The position numbers and the translations under genes were made by a program. This document shows positions 58,005 to 64,000 of a DNA stretch of 64,000 nucleotides, piece after piece; position 1 is the stretch's first letter; every line of letters starts with the position of its first letter. The notes below the pieces were generated by a model. The model did not search any database. It had not been told where the DNA came from and saw only the letters and a program-made list of their open reading frames with translations. Where the stretch lies: the NCBI GenBank assembly GCA_917880885.1, contig OU862931.1, forward strand, positions 15,852,736-15,916,735. The letters run 5' to 3'. This DNA comes from Limnephilus marmoratus. Its lineage: Eukaryota; Arthropoda; Insecta; Trichoptera; Limnephilidae.

Positions 58005-58192
58005 TTGCCTACGGTGGGATAAGAACCCGCAACCGGAAGCTTGGGTCCGGAGCCAAGGAGCTTACCGCGGAGGTCATCATTTGAAAAGAAAAAAAAATCC
58101 GTCACGTCATTATTAAATCTTCACTGCGGAAAGAATCGTACCCGCAACCTCCAAACTCAATGCCAAATACATAGACCACTGCGCTACAGGGG
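58005..58192 (-). repeat. Two tRNA-like heads in tandem
   Basis: On the minus strand 58192-58125 reads CCTGTAGCGCAGTGGTCTAT (A-box TAGCGCAGTGG) and GGTTGCGGGTACGATTC (B-box-like). A second similar unit, 58078-58005, has GGTTGCGGGTTCTTATCCC. They are interpreted as tRNA-derived SINE heads or pseudo-tRNAs; cloverleaf stems are poor. Confidence 0.45.
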
Positions 58193-58436
58193 AATTAAGT
58201 CCAATCATAATCATTTTGATGGCGGTAGAATTAAACTATTAAAATGATATAAACATATTCAATCATAAATGTGTCAAAAAACAGGTTGCCATTTCCACAC
58301 AGAGGTAGGCCGCGAGAATGGACCGCAACACTATGAGAAAAGAAAGGAATATATAGGTACGAATAAGTCAAAATTACATCTACTATTTTTACTCCAAATA
58401 AGCTCAGGAATGGCCGGCTTGTCGTTCGGTTATTTA

Positions 58437-59111
58437 TAGTGATGGGTAATCTTTTTTGGGGAATATTCCCGAAAAAAAATCATGTGTTCACATTCAATAA
58501 TTGATGACCTAGCACTACTGCCGTTCGATTTATGAATTCTGAATCGGGTCTCGTGTGACGTCACGTGACATGACTATATAGGTTTTCGCAAAAAAATTCA
58601 TTTTGAAAGTTCATAAAATTTTTATTTTTGGAACTATTGAAAAACTAATTTTTCTGCGGTTATTATTTTTTTTAAATGCAGCGTGTTAAAGACGTACTTG
58701 ACTTACTTTAAACCACTGATTCCTGGCATCATTTGGAGTAGGTAAATAAACGAAATTATGGTCTCCGCCGACATTTTTAATGATTTTTTTTTCATTTTTT
58801 TTTTCTTCACAAACAAAATAAACTCACTCAAAACCTTTCACCCCGACCCTAGTGGTGGTTTTATGTTGTTAAATTTTAAAAATGTAACCGTAGACCAAAC
58901 TTTCATTTACATGTTTTACTCTAAAATAATGTCAAGAATCACTGGTTAAATTAATAATGTAGGTCAAGTATGTCCCTTCATCCTGTACAATACACATTTT
59001 CTCCTAAAAAATTAAAACCTCATTTAGAATAATTTTCTTAACAAAAACAAATATTCCCGACTTGGGGGAATTTATATTAGGCCGGGGAATATTCCCAGGT
59101 GCACATCACTA
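58437..59111. mobile_element. hAT-like element with GGGGAATATTCCC ends
   Basis: Ends read TAGTGATGGGTAATC and the complement of CTAGTGATGTGCACC, each followed inward by GGGGAATATTCCC. The flanks do not show a clear 8-bp duplication. No transposase frame. Confidence 0.6.
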
Positions 59112-59716
59112 GTCGGGTAGCTACCCTTCTCATTTTACACCCATTATGCATGATGGAGTGGAATAGCTACCCGAGTAGCCAAAGCTTCGAGGAGTGTATC
59201 AGTGGCGATACTGATGATATCAATTTACAAAGTTCCCAGTTTTCACAGCTGTTTATTCGGTCTGGACACGCCATCCAACGAGCTTTGCCGGCCAACCTAA
59301 TGATTCTAATGAACTAACGAACGCCCATTATTAAAGCCTCTACAAGGAATAATACCTTCTGAAAGAACCACACGACTTATAAATATTATAGGTTCAACGG
59401 TGGGTTCGCGCTACTAGAACGAGGCGCGGGCGAAATTAATTGGATTTCTATTTTTCACGGAAAAGGTGGGATATTATTAAAAAAATAATCCTTAGATTGC
59501 GAAATGCTTTCGTGATGATAATGATAATAATGGAAGAAACGGGTTGGGAAAATATATCACATATTAATCTGATTTTAATGTATTTTGTGCGTTTCACACG
59601 AGGTAGAGCAAGATTATGTCTTTCTATGACTAACGTTAATATTTTTATAGTAGAATAATTTACTGACACGATTGGAATATTTAATCACTGAAGATAATAT
59701 TAACAATAAATTGGAA

Positions 59717-59780
59717 TTAGCCTAGTGGCAGAGCAAAGCCCCGGAAAGGCTGAGATCCTGGGTTCATTTCCAATCAATAT
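59717..59780 (+). repeat. tRNA-like SINE head or pseudo-tRNA
   Basis: TTAGCCTAGTGGCAGAGC resembles an A-box region and GGGTTCATTTCC a B-box about 30 bp later. The acceptor and T-stem halves do not pair well, so a working tRNA is unlikely. Confidence 0.4.
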
Positions 59781-61039
59781 TGTGAACAGTGGATATCAAA
59801 CAACACAACTTTTGGAAACTGGTTTTAAGTTATCATTAGGTAACGTTTCAAGGAATTTGAGTGAATATTCTTTAAGGCGAATTTTTATGAAATTACTATT
59901 TTCGATTAATCTTTTCAACGGATCGGTTTACATTATCAAATCACATATATCAAAAAAAATGATTTCGATAAATTGAAGTTTTTCGTATCGTTTCGCTTGA
60001 GTAAAATTTGAATAAAATTCTTAATTTCTTTTTATTTCTTATAAAATTATTCAGAAAATATATAAACCACCTTTGCGCTAAAATCGAACGTTTCTAGACT
60101 CTGTTTGCCAGGCGATTTTTATGCCTATTACCCAAGAACATACACATATTTGGCTTGTGTCCTAAGAAAAAGCTTGGGATTTTTTTTAACAAAAATAACG
60201 GTACAATTAAAGGTAAATAAGAAAAATTTCGTACCATACGTGATGTGTGTTACGAAATATGTTGCACTTCCTCACATTACATCACAGTACTTTTCTTATC
60301 GAGTATGCGTAATTAAGTACATTGACTATTACTAGTTATTATTACTACTTTTTTATCAAATTTATTGCTCTGCCCAGTCCCTGTACTATTTTTTTCCTCC
60401 TCATAATTACTGCGCTCCGCTTACCAAAGCCATGAATATTCAAGGAAATTACTTAAAAAACTTACATTTTTTTAACTCGTAAATTGTTGAAACAAATGAC
60501 AGGAAAATTGAAAAGAATTTTAACCAAAAAAAAAACGTTTAAAACGATTTCTTGCTGTAACAGTAATTATTGTTAACAAGGTTATCGAATTTAGTGCGAA
60601 TCTAGTAGAGGCTGTAAGCTGTTTGTAACCCTGAGAAGATTTTATGTAGGTTGAACAGAAATAATAATAACAATAGATTTATAGAGCGCAATTTAGTTAT
60701 ATTTCACCCCAAAGCCGCTTGACTTTAATAGCCTATAAATACTATAATACATTTATTTAGGAATCTATTCAGGAGTGCGTTTCTTAATTAAAGTTACTCC
60801 CAGTCCCATAGCACTGAAAACATTATATAATCAAACTAACTTATAGCTAAGTTATGAAAATTAATTAAACCATGAAGCTTAGGTACTAAAGATTTACGAT
60901 GTATGTCGTTAATATTATTAGGATAATAAACCTATTTCCGGCTTAAGTTTTTAGTTAACTATGATTTACATTAACCCTTAGTAATTGTTTTTGTGTTTAA
61001 TTCGTAGAACTCCATTTTAATTTTTAAAAATTTCATTAA

Positions 61040-61670
61040 AATTAAATAATAATAATAATTTTTATTTTAAAATAATGTTATGTTCATTTAAGTTTACAAA
61101 TTTCTAATTGATTATAATATTTCATATTCACTATATTTTTTAAAGTTTTATGTAGCTCCTACAATACATCTTGAACATTCCAATTGGTGTGGACTTTAAA
61201 GTTTCTGGTAGTGTGTTATACAACTTCATTCCCTTGTACAGTAGACTGTTCTGCGTATTCGCTTTGTCCTTTTTTTGTAGCCTAATTTCCTTGCATGTCC
61301 TTGTGTTATATCTGTGAATGTCTTTATTGTATACAATTTTATTTGAGAAGTATTTTGGTAACATGTTATTCAATATTTTGTGGATAAATACCATCGTGTT
61401 CAAGGTCAGCATCTGTTTCACGGTCAACCAATTTAGTTCCTTTAACATTTTAATTATTTTTGAAAATCTGTTTCGTCGAAGAATTATTCTCATTGCCCTG
61501 TTTTGGAGAATTTGTAACTTATTTTGTTCTCTTTCGTTACATAGGAAAAGTTTGATAATGTTATTATCGAGTTCTGCAAGTATTTTAGTTACAGCTGTTA
61601 TACTGTTATCATTGTGGTTATACCATACCATAATCATTACATATAGAACGAAAGGGTCTTAGATTAAATT
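61040..61670 (-). pseudogene. 5'-truncated LINE ORF2 3' end with (ATT)n tail
   Basis: A 165-codon open frame (61637-61140) reads LQILQNRAMRIILRRNRFSK, LNWLTVKQMLTLNTMVFIHK, RYNTRTCKEIRLQ and FKMYCRSYIKL. This is the post-RT C-terminal region of CR1/Jockey-type elements that lack RNase H. Downstream (61040-61060) an ATT-repeat forms the tail. The RT domain itself is gone. Reasonably young because the frame is intact. Confidence 0.8.
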
Positions 61671-62044
61671 GGCTTGAACAATTAGAAATCAACGAACGAA
61701 CGAATGACCCCAACATAACGCTAATTAATAAAGTAAGGAAAATTATTTATTCCCCACTATTTAGTATTTTCACCAAACCTAAACAATATAATGCACTTAA
61801 ATGAGTCATAACAATAACGTCATTCTAAATCAATTAAGAAAACCCTTACACTTAGTGCAAAGGGAAACCAAAGGGAAATATTCTGAATCCCACATAATTA
61901 CTATCTCAATTAGTGTCTCTGTAAATTGGATTAACCAGTAATAAATCAATTTAGACACCTTCAAAAATTCACTTTTAAAATATAATAAACAAGTCGTCCG
62001 TAAGTGGCTTCACCACAGTTTGAAAATGACCTTACACGTCGAAA

Positions 62045-62110
62045 AAGCTGTAACTAAAATACATTCTAAAATACTTGCAGAACTCGATAATAACATTATC
62101 AAATTTAATT
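62045..62110 (+). repeat. Inverted duplicate of part of the neighbouring LINE
   Basis: AGCTGTAACTAAAATACATT then ACTTGCAGAACTCGATAATA and CATTATCAAA repeat, in the opposite orientation, the sequence at 61541-61600. This may reflect a 5' inversion during retrotransposition. Confidence 0.65.
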
Positions 62111-62387
62111 TTAATTAAATTTCTAAAAATTAACCCTTAGTTTTATTTATTTAATTTGTTCGCTTTTGGGAACAACTCTTACAGGTCTCGTTGTATCTCC
62201 CATACTATCATAGTGATATCGTATGAGAAATACGGTGTTAGCCACAGGAGCGCTTTTTGCCACAATATAATAATAATAATAACATTTTATTTATATAGCG
62301 CAGTTTTGTGACATTTCACTTCAAGTGCGCAATATGGCCAAAATACCTCGACTTTTACGCACCTCTAATACCCTTTTCCTTCCTAGA

Positions 62388-62497
62388 ACGTTCTCTCCTT
62401 CCTTTCCTAAAAAGAGGCTCCAGACAGAATTCCCAAATATGATATAGGCCCTGAAGGGAATTATTTTTCTCAGGGCCTCCTGTATGGAGCTGATGTG
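62388..62497 (+). mobile_element. SINE-like retroposon, 3' end only
   Basis: The conserved 3' part is present: TTCCCAAATATGATATAGGC, GGGCCTCCTGTATGGAGCTG, ATGTGATG. Everything upstream is missing, as expected for 5' truncation. Confidence 0.75.
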
Positions 62498-62936
62498 ATG
62501 AAAATGTTAGCGCAACACCACAAAAACAACCAACGAAAATACGACTTATCTTTTATTAAAAGAATAAAAAGATTCCATTAGATTTCAGTTAGAAGCGAGA
62601 TGTATTAAAATCATTTTTATTTGTGTAGTTGAATCCATTGAACAAAGGCGAAACGGTATAGAGCACTTTTCCAGAAGTTTTGTATTTACCTTGCCTATTA
62701 ATAGAGAACAACATAGGAGAGCAGAGCGTAGCATCAGTAGAGGAGTTAGAATGCTATCTTTATCTACGAATGGACCAGCTATAATTATGATTTGTTTATC
62801 TTTATCTCCCACGTACGAATCCGATCTTGAGAATACAGCAATCGGAGAATATTGCTTCAAACCAGTTTATTTAAAGTTTTGATCGCATTGGTCGGAATGA
62901 AAAAAAAACTTTAAAAATATTATATTATTATTATAA

Positions 62937-63101
62937 GGGAACGTACCCATACTACGTGACACGTTTAGGGGGGGGGGGGTCTTCAAAATGTCACGCTCCA
63001 TACAAATGAGCGGCGGGTTGCTTAGGATTTTGGTCACCGGGGGGGGGGGGGGGGGGGTTAAAAATTGCAAAAAGTTGGTCACGTAGTATGGGTACGTTCC
63101 C
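62937..63101. mobile_element. G-run MITE, Harbinger-like, copy 3
   Basis: A 165-bp copy with ends GGGAACGTACCCATACTACG and the complement, and TAA on both sides (62934-62936, 63102-63104). Runs of 11 and 18 G occur inside, with CTTCAAAATGTCACGCTC and AAAAATTGCAAAAAGTTGG shared with the 20647 copy. Confidence 0.87.
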
Positions 63102-64000
63102 TAACTAATTGTTAAAAACTCGCTCCGCAGGTTTTTATTTTTGTTTAGGGCGGCTTTTGGTTCGGCTTCGCCCAGTAAGTGTTGGTGACCATTTTATACA
63201 TCCAGTAGGAACTGGTTCCAAAAACAGCCCCATCCTCGGATCCACTGTCATCCAATGTAGCTAGTAACCGGGACAAAGTAACCGAGACAGAGCAATTACG
63301 TCATTTGTAATATAAAGCCGCTTGACACAACATGTATTACCGTCAATCTTTCCACATCCGGAGAGATACTATCCGGAAAGATATTCACGAATTCTTAGCA
63401 GTTATACCTAGGGGGGAGACATCCCTATCCGACCTGCTGACGGAAGTAGCGACATCTTGTGACAAATTCTTGAATTCGAAACCGAATTATAACAGTAGCT
63501 TTGTGTGAAATTACACGTACACATATGTTTTTTGTGGCGTGGCGTCAGACATGCAATCGAAGCTGGGTTTTGAAATTAAACTACTAGTATTAATACTGTT
63601 CGATCGATAGGGGGCATTAAATTCCCACATACCGAAAAAAATTCGATGTAGTTACGAGGAATCTTTATAAAAAATACCATAAAATTAAATATTATGTAAT
63701 GCACTTGGCTTAAAAGGAGCATTATAATAATAAACAACTGAAGACGGAATTTACATATTGTACACTCATGTTGTGAAAATGTTCACATTTGTGAGATAAA
63801 CTGTCAAGAATGCAATGCACGCCTGTTCAAAGTAGTGATGAGCAAAATCGAGACACGCATTTCGATGTTGGATTATATTTAATAATCGATGTATTTCGAT
63901 TACATCACACAACTATTAACCCTTAAAGTCTATTCGGCTTTCGGAACAGCTCGTATAGGTCTCATATAAATCGTTGTATCTCCCTTATCATATGGAGAAA

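Larger units (their letters stand above)
36161..64000. other. TE-rich region upstream of Hipk exon 1
   Basis: No host exon could be supported in these 27.8 kb. The stretch is AT-rich with the elements listed separately. It may contain undetected 5' exons, UTR exons or the Hipk promoter. I saw no convincing core promoter. Stretches not otherwise listed, such as 38200-39600, 43200-44390, 46600-47190, 51570-52340 and 59800-60650, show nothing recognisable beyond short repeats. Confidence 0.6.

Noticed and set aside
59717..59780. Functional tRNA gene
   Set aside because: A- and B-box-like motifs exist, but acceptor and T stems do not pair, so it is better read as a SINE head or pseudo-tRNA.
20690..63060. 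Long G-runs as sequencing or assembly errors
   Set aside because: They recur at the same place within independent MITE copies, so the runs are real features, although exact lengths may be unreliable.

Overview
The window is AT-rich nuclear DNA from an animal, most likely an insect. The evidence is long introns with GT/AG junctions, (TTAGG)-type telomere-like motifs, and arthropod-style mariner, hAT, PIF/Harbinger, piggyBac-like and Jockey-like elements. I cannot name the order or species. There is no bacterial gene organisation, operon or CRISPR array.

One host gene is recognisable. A homeodomain-interacting protein kinase gene (Hipk) runs on the minus strand from about 36160 down to 139 and leaves the window at the left edge. 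I assembled 15 coding exons whose splice phases agree at every junction. Together they give about 3339 nt, or 1113 codons, without the 3' end and probably without the first exon(s). Exon order, 5' to 3', is: 36160-35848 (N-terminal low-complexity region), 19742-19540, 16455-16237, 14061-13576 and 12573-12361 (kinase domain), then 11331-11158, 10125-10000, 9453-9217, 8219-8119, 6996-6853, 5945-5826, 5390-5152 (SUMO-interacting motif), 3687-3365 and 1426-1070 (Gln/His/Ser/Asn-rich tail) and 222-139. Residue numbers in the exon entries count from the first codon of exon 1 as seen here.

The rest is mostly transposon-derived. The 16 kb intron between exons 1 and 2 (35847-19743) holds an apparently intact two-ORF Jockey-like non-LTR retrotransposon (24090-28259, plus strand). 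It sits inside a short element with 20-bp terminal inverted repeats, which itself appears to lie in an older hAT-like repeat. The same intron holds foldback elements, SINEs and G-run MITEs. Smaller introns carry a degenerate mariner (about 2356-3307), a hAT element with an 8-bp target duplication (17907-18794), a minisatellite (about 8826-9190) and a SINE 41 bp from a splice donor.

From 36.2 to 64 kb no host exon could be supported. This part is a mosaic of decayed LINE fragments, two further hAT elements with perfect 8-bp target duplications, a pair of TTAA-flanked MITEs, several SINE copies, palindromes and three GC-rich islands of unknown role. It is probably upstream intron or 5' flank of Hipk.

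I found no convincing new multi-gene system. The most unusual signals are small non-autonomous elements: a group of TWA-flanked MITEs with long G-runs, two foldback elements that share a 14-bp subterminal repeat scaffold, and hammerhead-ribozyme-like cores in a repeat that occurs once singly and once as a palindrome.
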